Of a stretch of 64,000 bases of DNA, positions 35,955 to 44,278 are shown in pieces. How positions within the stretch are numbered: the first letter of the stretch is position 1; every line of letters starts with the position of its first letter. The translations under genes and the position numbers were made by a program. The stretch comes from Mycolicibacterium duvalii (GTDB lineage Bacteria; Actinomycetota; Actinomycetes; Mycobacteriales; Mycobacteriaceae): contig NZ_AP022563.1 of the NCBI RefSeq assembly GCF_010726645.1, positions 3,286,001-3,350,000 of the forward strand. Reading direction: 5' to 3'. The notes under the pieces are model-generated. The model saw only the letters and a program-made list of their open reading frames with translations. It did no database searches and had not been told where the DNA came from.

Positions 35955-36724
35955 TGAGCGCGCCTGTGCTGGACAAGCAAGACACCCCACCCATGCCCGA
36001 GGGCGCGGTGATGGTGACGCTGAAGATCGCCCGATTCAACCCGGAGGACCCGGATTCGGCCGGCTGGCAGAGTTTTCGGGTGCCGTGCCTGCCCAGCGAC
36101 CGGCTGTTGAACCTGCTGCACTACGTGAAGTGGTACCTCGACGGCACGCTGACGTTCCGCCGCTCGTGCGCGCACGGGGTGTGCGGGTCGGATGCGATGC
36201 GCATCAACGGCGTCAACCGGCTGGCGTGCAAGGTACTGATGCGCGACATGCTGCCCAAGAACCCGAACAAGCAGCTGACCATCACCATCGAGCCGATTCG
36301 CGGGCTGCCCGTGGAGAAGGACCTGGTGGTGGACATGGAGCCGTTCTTCGACGCCTACAAGGCGATCAAGCCGTACCTGATCACCTCGGGCAACGAGCCG
36401 ACGCGCGAACGCATCCAGAGCCAGACCGACCGCGCCCGCTACGACGACACCACCAAGTGCATCCTGTGCGCGTGCTGCACGACTTCGTGCCCGGTGTACT
36501 GGAGTGAGGGGTCGTACTTCGGCCCGGCCGCGATCGTCAACGCCCACCGCTTCATCTTCGACTCCCGCGACGAGGCCGCCGCCGAGCGCCTCGACATCCT
36601 CAACGACGTCGACGGCGTCTGGCGCTGCCGCACCACGTTCAACTGCACCGAGGCCTGCCCGCGCGGTATCGAGGTGACCAAGGCGATCCAGGAGGTCAAG
36701 CGCGCGCTGATGTTCGCGCGCTGA
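35954..36724 (+). CDS. sdhB: Succinate dehydrogenase iron-sulfur subunit
   Basis: 256 residues. [2Fe-2S] Cys set in RRSCAHGVCGSDAMRINGVN with the later Cys of RLACK; [4Fe-4S] and [3Fe-4S] sets in CILCACCTTSCPVYW and CTEACPRGIEVTKAI. Transfers electrons from SdhA to quinone through SdhCD. Starts one base inside the sdhA stop. Followed after 14 bases by a 49-bp palindrome (copy A) that probably ends the operon transcript. Confidence 0.96.
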   Translation: MSAPVLDKQDTPPMPEGAVMVTLKIARFNPEDPDSAGWQSFRVPCLPSDRLLNLLHYVKWYLDGTLTFRRSCAHGVCGSDAMRINGVNRLACKVLMRDMLPKNPNKQLTITIEPIRGLPVEKDLVVDMEPFFDAYKAIKPYLITSGNEPTRERIQSQTDRARYDDTTKCILCACCTTSCPVYWSEGSYFGPAAIVNAHRFIFDSRDEAAAERLDILNDVDGVWRCRTTFNCTEACPRGIEVTKAIQEVKRALMFAR

Positions 36725-36738
36725 CCCCCTCGTCGCGT

Positions 36739-36787
36739 GATTTCGGCGTGGTTGTCGACGCTGGGCGACGATAAACACGCCGAAATC
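36739..36787. repeat. 49-bp palindromic repeat, copy A
   Basis: Arms GATTTCGGCGTG (36739-36750) and CACGCCGAAATC (36776-36787) are perfect; the inner part (GTTGTCG against CGACGATAAA) pairs imperfectly. It sits 14 bases after sdhB and before idi. Same element as at 37343 and 61922. Likely a transcription terminator or a small mobile palindrome. Confidence 0.8.
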
Positions 36788-36814
36788 CCTCATCCGCGGC
36801 GGCGTCGGCGTCGA

Positions 36815-37378
36815 ATGACTGGCATGACGTCCGTGACGACTCCCGAGTTGGTGGTCCTCGTCGACGACGCCGGCCGCACCATCGGCTCGGCGCCGAAGTC
36901 CGAGGTCCACCACAGTTCCACGCCGCTGCACCTGGCGTTCTCCTGCTACCTGTTCGACGACACCGGTCGGGTGCTGTTGACCCGCCGCGCGCTGCACAAA
37001 CGGACGTTCGCCGGGGTCTGGACCAATTCGTGCTGCGGCCACCCCGCTCCCGGGGAGGCCATCGAAGACGCGGTGGCCCGGCGTGTGCGCGAGGAGCTGG
37101 GCCTCGACGTCGCCGAACTGCGCTGCGCGCTGCCCGACTTCCGCTACTACGCGGTCGCCGCCGACGGCGTGGTGGAAAACGAGCTGTGCCCGGTCTACTG
37201 TGCCCGGGCGGTCGGGCCGGTACAGCCCAATCCCGACGAGGTCATGGACTACGTCTGGGTGGAGTGGGAGCAGCTGCGCGCCGCCGCCGGGCTCGGCTGG
37301 GCGCTCAGTCCCTGGGCCACCGAACAGATCCCGCTTCTCGGTGATTTCGGCGTGTTTATCGACGCTCAGCGACGATAA
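36815..37378 (+). CDS. idi: Isopentenyl-diphosphate delta-isomerase, type I
   Basis: 187 residues, a Nudix-fold enzyme that interconverts IPP and DMAPP. Active-site marks: TNSCCGHPAPGE (catalytic Cys and a metal His), Nudix-like RRVREELGLDV, and VENELCPVYCARAV (catalytic Glu region). Start ATG 36815 (M-T-G-M-T-S); 36824 is possible. The last 12 residues (GDFGVFIDAQRR) are encoded by the palindromic repeat copy B, which also provides the TAA stop, so the C-terminus has been remade by the repeat. It faces the carotenoid genes and would supply DMAPP to CrtE. Confidence 0.92.
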   Translation: MTGMTSVTTPELVVLVDDAGRTIGSAPKSEVHHSSTPLHLAFSCYLFDDTGRVLLTRRALHKRTFAGVWTNSCCGHPAPGEAIEDAVARRVREELGLDVAELRCALPDFRYYAVAADGVVENELCPVYCARAVGPVQPNPDEVMDYVWVEWEQLRAAAGLGWALSPWATEQIPLLGDFGVFIDAQRR

Positions 37379-37391
37379 ACACGCCGAAATC
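37343..37391. repeat. 49-bp palindromic repeat, copy B
   Basis: Perfect 19-base arms: GATTTCGGCGTGTTTATCG (37343-37361) and its complement (37373-37391), with an 11-base loop. It lies between the converging ends of idi and the Rieske gene; it contains the idi stop (37376-37378) and ends two bases before the Rieske stop. Good candidate for a bidirectional terminator. Confidence 0.85.
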
Positions 37392-37393
37392 GC

Positions 37394-38395
37394 TCAGGAA
37401 CGCAAGGTGTAGAGGCGCTCGGCGTAGGCCAGGTCGTCGCGCCACAACCGGGCGGCGGCCTGGCTCATCAGGGGCTTGATCAGCGGCGCGGCGACCAGCC
37501 CCTTGCCGAAGTGCGGCCGGTCGGAATGCGCGACGACGGCCTCCACCACCGCCGACCGCGGCCGGCCGTCGAACCCGGGACCCAGTGGCGTGGCGTGGGT
37601 TTCGACGACACTGCCGATACCCTCACCGTCGACGATGCGCATCACCACCGTGCGCGGGGTGGGCGCGGTGAACTCGGCGACGACGGGCACGCCGAGCCGG
37701 CCCATCCGGAAGGTCACCTCGACGACGAACTTGTCGTCGTCCTCGGCCAGGTCGTCTTCAGCCGGCGGCGCGCTGAGCACCCGCAGCTGGGTGAACGAAT
37801 ACGGGTGGAACCAGGCGCCGTGCCACGGATCGAGGCGGTTGGCCACGATGTCGGCCGGCTCGCAGACTCCCTCGAGGCGGGCGACCGCGGCGATCGACGG
37901 CTTCGGCGGCCGGGTCATCGCGACCGGCGCCTCGGTGGGCTCCTGCCCGCCGACGTCGTCGAGTCGCACCCAGCACAGCACGCCGTCGTCGTAGGCGGGC
38001 AACGGCTTCCAGCTGCCGTGGCGCTGCTCGCCCAGACGCAGCCCGTGCCACGGGCACACCAGTGTGCCGCATTCCACCGGGGCGGTCGCCAGGTCGGCGC
38101 CCAGGTGCGGGCAGGCTCGCGGCGCGACCAGCAGCCGTCCGTCGCGGCCCCGCCACGCCACCAGCTCCCGTCCGCCAACCGAGGTGCCGAACGCCTTGGT
38201 GGTGATCGCAGAACTCGCCGCGAAGGTGAACCAGTTGCCGCCGGGCCGGCGCTGCGCCCGGTTCAGGGCCGAGCGGATCAGCGCCGGGTTCGCGTCGGCG
38301 TACGACGGCGTCTGCGCAGACCAGTTCGTCGGCGGAATCACCTGGAACGGGAACGCCTGGGCCAGCCGCTTGCGCCACTGACCCGTCGCGCTCAT
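37394..38395 (-). CDS. Rieske [2Fe-2S] protein of the carotenoid operon (DUF5914 type)
   Basis: 333 residues. Rieske motif: VAPRACPHLGADLATAPVEC then GTLVCPWHGLRLGEQ (C-x-H ... C-x-x-H, about residues 93-118). The C-terminal part (VVEVTFRMGRLGVPVVAEFT, VVETHATPLGPGFDGRPRSA) is like the DUF5914 catalytic-type domain that follows Rieske centres in mycobacterial carotenoid clusters. No mononuclear iron triad could be pinned down. ATG 38395 overlaps the CrtU-like stop by four bases, so it is translationally coupled to carotenoid genes. It probably oxygenates or desaturates a carotenoid end group, which is inference. Last gene of the crt operon. Confidence 0.83.
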   Translation of the reverse strand: MSATGQWRKRLAQAFPFQVIPPTNWSAQTPSYADANPALIRSALNRAQRRPGGNWFTFAASSAITTKAFGTSVGGRELVAWRGRDGRLLVAPRACPHLGADLATAPVECGTLVCPWHGLRLGEQRHGSWKPLPAYDDGVLCWVRLDDVGGQEPTEAPVAMTRPPKPSIAAVARLEGVCEPADIVANRLDPWHGAWFHPYSFTQLRVLSAPPAEDDLAEDDDKFVVEVTFRMGRLGVPVVAEFTAPTPRTVVMRIVDGEGIGSVVETHATPLGPGFDGRPRSAVVEAVVAHSDRPHFGKGLVAAPLIKPLMSQAAARLWRDDLAYAERLYTLRS

Positions 38396-39903
38396 CGCGC
38401 ACCCCCCGCCAGACGCCGCAGCAGCACGGAGCGGCCCTGGTTGGGCACCGTGTGCAGGGCGTGGCCGGCCAGGCCGAAGTCGCCGAGCAGCTCGTTGGCC
38501 GCGGTCCAGCCCGTCGTCGCCGCGCGTTCCATCAACGCGACCGGCAGGTCGATGCGGATCCCGTCGCCGGCCAGCTTGACCCGGGGGTCGGGCGTGGTCA
38601 CGGTGGGCCGGTCGGCGAAGTCCCCAGGCGCGAAGCGGGGGCAGTCCTGGCGGCGCAGCACCCGCTGGTCGACGACGGTCGCGTCGGCGGTCTCCGGATA
38701 CAGCTCGTGCATGCGTTTGATCAGCCCGTTGCACACCGCGTCATCGGCGTCGGTCACCGAGTACGCGTGCAACTCGACCACCGACCCGCCGGTGCGTGCG
38801 GCCCAGTCGGCGGCTTCGCGTTCGTAGCGTTCCAGCACGCTGATATTGTCCAGCGGCTCCCGCCCGCCTGTCCCGACAAACGCCGAGCGATCCGAACGGA
38901 TCGGGCGGTCCAGCCACAACCGCAGCACCACGAACGCCGGCGCGATGCCCATGCCGGCCACCTGCTCGCGCCAGCGCGGGTCGCCCAGCGTCGGAGAGGC
39001 CTCCACCAGCCGCTGCAGGCCGGGCACGTCGGTGGCCAGCACCGCGGCGTCGGCCTCGAAGTCGCCGGCCGAGCTGGACAGCGTGACCTGCTCGCCCACC
39101 GTCAGCTCGTGCGCCTCGACGCCGGTGTGGAACGCCACCCCTCGGGTGGACAGATAGTCGCGCAGCGGATTCCACAGCGCCACATCGAAGTTCGCGTTGG
39201 CGACATCGAAGATCAGCCCCTCACTGGAGCCCAGGAAGTAGATGTGGAACATGGTGACCAGCTCACCGGCCGAGAGCTTCTCCGGCCGGGCGAAGAAGCT
39301 GCGCGCGAACACCTCGAACGCCAGATGCCGGGCCGCGTCGGGGAAGTTGATGTCGCGCAGGAATGTCGCCGCGTCCCGGTGGTCGAGCAGTTCGTAGGTC
39401 TCGGGCACCGACACCGTGGCCAGCGGCGCCGCCGCTTTCGCGTCGAGCCGCACCAGGTCCCGCAGCCGGAACGTGGGGCTGCGCAACGCGAATGCCAGCG
39501 CGTTCAACGGCGGGGTCTGCGGCAGCCCGCGGAAGGTGTCGCGCCGGCCGTCGCCGTCGATCAGCGGGTAGTCGTCGACCGGGGTGAGCGCGGACAGCGT
39601 CGGATCGCTGCGCTGCAGCAGCGCCCGCAGGTTGTAGTACTGGCGGAAGAAGGCGTGGAAACCGCGATTCATCGCCGCCGGGGTCCCGTCGGCCAGGGTG
39701 TCCGACCAGCCGCCGACCCGCCCGCCGAGATAGTCGCAGCGCTCCACCACGTCGACGCGGACACCACGCTCGGCCAGGCCCGTCGCCGCGGCCAGCCCGG
39801 CGATGCCGCCGCCGACCACCACCACGTTGGGCCGCTGCCCGTCGGCCCGCACCGCGGTCAACCCCGGCCGGCCAGGCCACCGCTGCCGTCGCCGGTCGCT
39901 CAT
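38392..39903 (-). CDS. crtU: CrtU-like carotenoid desaturase/methyltransferase (FAD amine-oxidase fold)
   Basis: 503 residues. FAD motif VVVGGGIAGLAAATGLAERG (about residues 27-46) and VVERCDYLGGRVGGW. The stretch MNRGFHAFFRQYYNLRALLQ then RSDPTLSALTPVDDYPLID is diagnostic for the CrtU group, which converts beta-carotene rings to aromatic phi-rings (isorenieratene synthesis). C-terminal AGDGIRIDLPVALMERAATT is the second FAD segment. Start ATG 39903. It overlaps the Rieske gene by four bases and lies 49 bases downstream of crtB. CrtU needs a cyclised carotenoid, yet no cyclase gene is seen here, so either crtY lies elsewhere or the substrate differs. Confidence 0.8.
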   Translation of the reverse strand: MSDRRRQRWPGRPGLTAVRADGQRPNVVVVGGGIAGLAAATGLAERGVRVDVVERCDYLGGRVGGWSDTLADGTPAAMNRGFHAFFRQYYNLRALLQRSDPTLSALTPVDDYPLIDGDGRRDTFRGLPQTPPLNALAFALRSPTFRLRDLVRLDAKAAAPLATVSVPETYELLDHRDAATFLRDINFPDAARHLAFEVFARSFFARPEKLSAGELVTMFHIYFLGSSEGLIFDVANANFDVALWNPLRDYLSTRGVAFHTGVEAHELTVGEQVTLSSSAGDFEADAAVLATDVPGLQRLVEASPTLGDPRWREQVAGMGIAPAFVVLRLWLDRPIRSDRSAFVGTGGREPLDNISVLERYEREAADWAARTGGSVVELHAYSVTDADDAVCNGLIKRMHELYPETADATVVDQRVLRRQDCPRFAPGDFADRPTVTTPDPRVKLAGDGIRIDLPVALMERAATTGWTAANELLGDFGLAGHALHTVPNQGRSVLLRRLAGGAR

Positions 39904-39952
39904 TCGCTCGGCGCGCACGGCTGTACGCGCCCCCACCGCAGCACCATCACCG

Positions 39953-40897
39953 TCACGCACTCCCGGATCGAACTCTGCTCGCCCACGCCTTGCCCAGGCC
40001 GGCGACCGCGACCGCCAGTCGGCGCGGCTTGCCCACCGTCGCACGGCGGCCGAAGATCTCGAAATCGATGGTCTCGATCCGGTCCAGGATCTCCGAGTAC
40101 AGCGTCAGCGCCGCCGCCACGCACGGCCGCGAACAGGCCGCCAGGACGTCGATGCCGGGCCGGGCCTGCTCGTAGACCCCGCGGGTGATGGCGTGCTGTT
40201 CGGCCAGCGCCGCGCGCACCCGGTCATCGACGCGGCCCTCGCGCTGGCACCACAGCAGCCGATCCCGGTCGACGCCGTGGGCGGCCAGCTCGTCGGCCGG
40301 CAGGTAGACGCGGCCGCGGCGCAGGTCCTCGTCGACGTCGCGCAGGAAGTTGGTCAGCTGGAACGCCTTGCCCAGCGCCGCGGCGTAGGGCGCGGCCTCC
40401 TCGCGCGGACCGACGGTTCCCAGCACCGGCAGCATCTGCAGCCCGATCACCTCGGCCGAGCCGTACATGTACTGCTCCAACGACTTCCGGTCCGGATAGT
40501 CGGTGACGGTCAGGTCCATCCGCATCGAGGCCAGGAAATCGTCGAACAGGTCCCAGCTGATGTCGTACTTGCGGGCGGTGTCCACCACGGCGGTCAGCGT
40601 CGGGTTGTCGTCGCACGGCTCGTCCTGAACCAGACCGGCGAACAGCTTCTTGGACAGCTGCTGCAGTTCGTCGGCGCGCTGCTCGACGTCGCGATCGTCG
40701 AACTGGTCGAGGATGTCGTCGGCGCCGCGGGCGAACCCGTACAGCGCGTGCACGGCCGGGCGCTGCCGCGGGGTCAGTAGGCGCGTGGCCAGGAAGAACG
40801 TCTTGCCGTGGGCGGCGTTGACGTCGCGGCACTGGCGGTAGGCCTCCCGCAGCGACGGTTCGGTGACCCCGGCGGCATCGAGCTCTGAGCTGATCAT
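39953..40897 (-). CDS. crtB: Phytoene synthase
   Basis: 314 residues; condenses two GGPP to phytoene. Aspartate-rich motif 1 in YGFARGADDILDQFDD (D-D-I-L-D), motif 2 in TNFLRDVDEDLRRGRVYLP (D-V-D-E-D), plus HGKTFFLATRLLTPRQRPAV at the start. Start ATG 40897 overlaps the crtI stop by one base. Gene order crtE-crtI-crtB, all on the minus strand with TGATG junctions, is a classical actinobacterial carotenoid arrangement. Confidence 0.95.
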   Translation of the reverse strand: MISSELDAAGVTEPSLREAYRQCRDVNAAHGKTFFLATRLLTPRQRPAVHALYGFARGADDILDQFDDRDVEQRADELQQLSKKLFAGLVQDEPCDDNPTLTAVVDTARKYDISWDLFDDFLASMRMDLTVTDYPDRKSLEQYMYGSAEVIGLQMLPVLGTVGPREEAAPYAAALGKAFQLTNFLRDVDEDLRRGRVYLPADELAAHGVDRDRLLWCQREGRVDDRVRAALAEQHAITRGVYEQARPGIDVLAACSRPCVAAALTLYSEILDRIETIDFEIFGRRATVGKPRRLAVAVAGLGKAWASRVRSGSA

Positions 40898-42402
40898 CAG
40901 CGGTGGACCTCCGTGTGCGAGCGGACAGCGGTGAGCCCGGTGATCCGGTCGGCGGCCAGCCGGCCGGACAGGATCGCGGTCGGAACTCCGACACCGGGGA
41001 CGGTCGAGGACCCGGCCAGGACGACGTTGTCCACACCGCGCACGGTGTTGGCCGGGCGGAACGGGCCGGTCTGAGAGAAGGTGTGCGCCAACGCGAACGG
41101 GCTGCCCGCGGCCATGCCCTGGCGTCCCCAGTCCGCCGGGGTGACCACCTGCAGGATCTCGGCGTCGTCGCCGACGCCGGGCATCCGGATGCGGACCGCG
41201 TCGAGCATCTGGTCGGTGTACTCCGACCCGGTGGCGTCCCAGTCGACGGTGCCGACCTCGGTGTTGGGGGCCGGGGCGAGCACGTAGAGCAGGTCGCGGC
41301 CGGGCGGCGCCAGCGACGGGTCGCCCGCGGTCGGCCGGGTGACCAGCAGCGACGGGTCGCGCATGACGCGGCCGTCGTCGATGATGTCGCGGAAGGTGTC
41401 CTTCCACGCATCGCCGAACAGGATGGTGTGGTGGCCGGCCCGCGGCCCCACCGCCGTGCAGCCGACGTGCGCGACGACCGCCGACGGGGCGGCCCGCAGC
41501 TTCAGCGGGCGGCGCGGGGTGCGGCGCAGCAGCCGGTAGGTGTCGGGCAGCTCGGTGGTCAGCACCACCGCGTCCGCGGCGTAGCGACCACCGTTGAGGG
41601 TACGCACCGCCGTGGCCCGCGGGCCACTGAACTCCAGCTCGGAAACCGGTGCGTCGTAGACGAATTCGACACCGGCGCGGGCAGCGGCGGCCGCCATCGC
41701 ATCGGGGAGGGCCCGCATGCCGCCGTCGGGGAAGTACACCCCGGCAACGGTGTCCATGTAGGCGATCACCGCGTACACCGCCAGCGCGCTCTGCGGCGGC
41801 ACGCCGGCGTAGAGCGCCTGGAAGGTGAACACCCGCAGCAGGCGTTCGTCGTGCAGGAACTTGCGCACCACCGGTTCCCAGCGGCGGAACGCGCCCAGCG
41901 CGACCAGACGGGCCAGCTGCGGGGTCAGCAGCGACAGCGGCGAGTCGAAGTTGTTGGCGATGAACCCGTCGAACTCGGTGCGGTACAGCTGGGTCAGCCA
42001 CTCGCGCAGCTTGAGATAGCCGTCGGCCTCGCTGCGGCCGGCGAAGCGTTCGATCTCGGTGGCCATCGCCGCGCCGTCGGTGTGCACCGCCAGCTCGCTC
42101 TCGTCGGCGAACTTCGCACGGTAGGCCGGGTGAACCTCCTGCAGCGCAAGGAAATCCGTCAGCGACGCACCGACGGCGGCGAACGCCTCGTCGATGATGT
42201 CGGGCATGGTCAGCACGGTGGGCCCGGTGTCGATGCGGTAACCGTTGATGTCGGCGCGGCCGACCCGGCCACCGGGATGGCTGCCGCGTTCGAGCACGGT
42301 GACCGCGCGGCCGCGGCCGGCGAGCTGCATGGCCGCCGACAGCCCCGACAGTCCGGCTCCGACGATGACGACCCGGTCGGTCTTTCCGGTGACGGTGCGC
42401 AT
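40897..42402 (-). CDS. crtI: Phytoene desaturase
   Basis: 501 residues; desaturates phytoene toward lycopene. FAD motif VVIVGAGLSGLSAAMQLAGR, LERGSHPGGRVGRADINGYR, DTGPTVLTMPDIIDEAF typical of CrtI, and the C-terminal NVVLAGSSTVPGVGVPTAIL SGRLAAD. Start: ATG 42402 overlapping the crtE stop by one base; a GTG three bases upstream is equally possible. Flanked by crtE and crtB in one operon. Confidence 0.95.
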   Translation of the reverse strand: MRTVTGKTDRVVIVGAGLSGLSAAMQLAGRGRAVTVLERGSHPGGRVGRADINGYRIDTGPTVLTMPDIIDEAFAAVGASLTDFLALQEVHPAYRAKFADESELAVHTDGAAMATEIERFAGRSEADGYLKLREWLTQLYRTEFDGFIANNFDSPLSLLTPQLARLVALGAFRRWEPVVRKFLHDERLLRVFTFQALYAGVPPQSALAVYAVIAYMDTVAGVYFPDGGMRALPDAMAAAAARAGVEFVYDAPVSELEFSGPRATAVRTLNGGRYAADAVVLTTELPDTYRLLRRTPRRPLKLRAAPSAVVAHVGCTAVGPRAGHHTILFGDAWKDTFRDIIDDGRVMRDPSLLVTRPTAGDPSLAPPGRDLLYVLAPAPNTEVGTVDWDATGSEYTDQMLDAVRIRMPGVGDDAEILQVVTPADWGRQGMAAGSPFALAHTFSQTGPFRPANTVRGVDNVVLAGSSTVPGVGVPTAILSGRLAADRITGLTAVRSHTEVHR

Positions 42403-43529
42403 CACGCCGCCCGCTGGGTGCAGGCGACGGCCATCTCGGCCAGCGCGGCGCGGGGAAGATCCGGGATGTCGACCCGGTCGAGGAACCCCATCGCCCGGCG
42501 ATGCCGTTCACTGATGCGTTCCTCGATCCACTGCATGGCGCCGCTGGCCACGATCAGCGCCCGCCACCGCTCGACGGCGGCCGCGTCGAGATCCGACGCG
42601 CTCATCAGGTCGGCGAGCTGACTGCGCAGACCCGGCCCGGCCAGCTCGTAGGCGGCGATGATGACGCTGGTCGCCTTGCCGGTCTCCATGTCGGTGCCGG
42701 CGGACTTGCCGGTCAACGTCGGGCTGCCGAACACCCCGAGGATGTCGTCGCGCAACTGGAACGCCTCGCCGATCGCCGCGCCGTAACCGGACAGCGCGTC
42801 GCACACCTCCGGCTCGCACCCGGCCATCGCGGCACCGATCTCCAGCGGCCGGCGCACCGTGTAATTGCCCGACTTGCGGCGCAGCACGTCGAGCACCTCC
42901 TCCAGGGTGGGGAATGCGTGCGAGCTGTTGACCAGGTCGGCGAACTGGCCGACCGCCAACTCGACGCGCATGTCGTCGTAGCGGGGCCACACCCGGGCCA
43001 GCGCGTCGGCGCCCACCCCGCTGTGGCGCAGCATCTGCTCGGCCCAGACCAGACACAGGTCGCCGAGCAGGATCGCCGCGGACTCGCCGAACCGCTCCGC
43101 GGAGCCGCCGAGTGTGTGGTCACGGTGCCAGCGCGCGAACACGACGTGCGCGGCCGGCCGGGCCCGCCGCATCGGCGAGCCGTCCATGACGTCGTCCTGG
43201 ATCAGCGCGAACGCGTGCAGCAGCTCCAGGCTGGCCGACGCGCGCAGCGCCGCGTCGTCCTCGTCGGCGCCGCACAGCCAGCCCAGATACATGAACGTCG
43301 ACCGCACGTACTTGCCGCCTTCGACGAAATCACGCAACAGACCCGGCGACACGTCCACGTGGGCGTCGCCCAGACGTTCGACGCATTCGCGATCGACGAA
43401 GTCGACGAGATGGGTACGTACCGCCTTGCGCACGTCGTCGCGCCAGTCCGCCAGCTCGGCGGCGCCCGCCGGCCACCAGTTCGGGGCCGCCACCGCTGCC
43501 CGGGTCCGCTCACCGCTGTTCAAGGGCAT
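42402..43529 (-). CDS. crtE: Geranylgeranyl diphosphate synthase
   Basis: 375 residues, a trans-prenyltransferase. First aspartate-rich motif in LIQDDVMDGSPMRRARPAAH (D-D-V-M-D with R-R after it), second in EAFQLRDDILGVFGSPTLTG (D-D-I-L-G, common in GGPP synthases), and YTVRRPLEIGAAMAG (K-T-like helix). Start ATG 43529 with AAGGAGCAT nearby on the minus strand. First gene of the crt operon; its promoter must lie in 43530-43702, shared with the divergent AhpD-like gene. Confidence 0.94.
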   Translation of the reverse strand: MPLNSGERTRAAVAAPNWWPAGAAELADWRDDVRKAVRTHLVDFVDRECVERLGDAHVDVSPGLLRDFVEGGKYVRSTFMYLGWLCGADEDDAALRASASLELLHAFALIQDDVMDGSPMRRARPAAHVVFARWHRDHTLGGSAERFGESAAILLGDLCLVWAEQMLRHSGVGADALARVWPRYDDMRVELAVGQFADLVNSSHAFPTLEEVLDVLRRKSGNYTVRRPLEIGAAMAGCEPEVCDALSGYGAAIGEAFQLRDDILGVFGSPTLTGKSAGTDMETGKATSVIIAAYELAGPGLRSQLADLMSASDLDAAAVERWRALIVASGAMQWIEERISERHRRAMGFLDRVDIPDLPRAALAEMAVACTQRAA

Positions 43530-43702
43530 GCTCCTTCTGGTCGCGCCGCTGGTCGACGGAACGTCTTCTTGCGGTGCATTCGGAGCGGTGGCCGCCCCGG
43601 ATGGGATCGATTTCGGCTCCCGGTGCTGCGGCTGCTGTACCCGGTCCGACCACGCTCAACCTCGCACCGTCACACCCGCGCGGCCTGTCTCGTCTCTGTT
43701 GT

Positions 43703-44278
43703 ATGACTCCTCGCATTCCTCCCCGCTCCCCCGACGAAACCTCGCTGCTCACCCGGCTGATGTACCGCTACGCCAGGCACCGCTTCGGGGAGGTGCCCGA
43801 ACCCTTCGCGGTCGCGGCACATCACCCGCGACTTCTCCTCGCCAACGCCGCCCACGAAGGGCTGCTGCAGTCAGCCTCGCACCATCTGCCGGCCAGCGTG
43901 CGCGAACTGGCCGTGTTCTGGACGGCTCGCCGCATCGGCTGCTCCTGGTGCGTCGATTTCGGGGCGATGCTGGCCCGGCTCGACGGTCTGGACGTCGACC
44001 GGTTGAGGGGGATCGACGACTACGCCACCTCGCCGGACTACACCGACGACGAGCGCGCCGCGATCGCCTACGCCGAGGCCGTCACCACCGACCCGCACGG
44101 GGTCACCGACGAGCAGGTCGACGATCTGCGCAGGCGGTTCGGCGACGCCGGGGTGGTCGAGCTGACCTATCAGATCGGCGTGGAGAACATGCGCGCCCGG
44201 ATGTACACCGCGTTGGGCATCACCGAGCAGGGCTTCAGCTCCGGGGACGCGTGCCGGGTGCCTTGGGGATCGCCGTAG
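43703..44278 (+). CDS. Carboxymuconolactone decarboxylase/AhpD-like protein
   Basis: 191 residues. The CMD/AhpD core is clear: PASVRELAVFWTARRIGCSW CVDFGAMLARLDGLD, with the redox C-S-W-C pair and a following helix; DYTDDERAAIAYAEAVTTDP and VELTYQIGVENMRARMYTAL follow as in related carboxymuconolactone decarboxylase proteins. Probably a peroxidatic or disulfide-reducing role. ATG 43703. Divergent from crtE, so it may be co-regulated with carotenoid synthesis as an antioxidant function. The last 44 bases overlap the 3' end of the convergent sigma factor gene. Confidence 0.85.
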   Translation: MTPRIPPRSPDETSLLTRLMYRYARHRFGEVPEPFAVAAHHPRLLLANAAHEGLLQSASHHLPASVRELAVFWTARRIGCSWCVDFGAMLARLDGLDVDRLRGIDDYATSPDYTDDERAAIAYAEAVTTDPHGVTDEQVDDLRRRFGDAGVVELTYQIGVENMRARMYTALGITEQGFSSGDACRVPWGSP

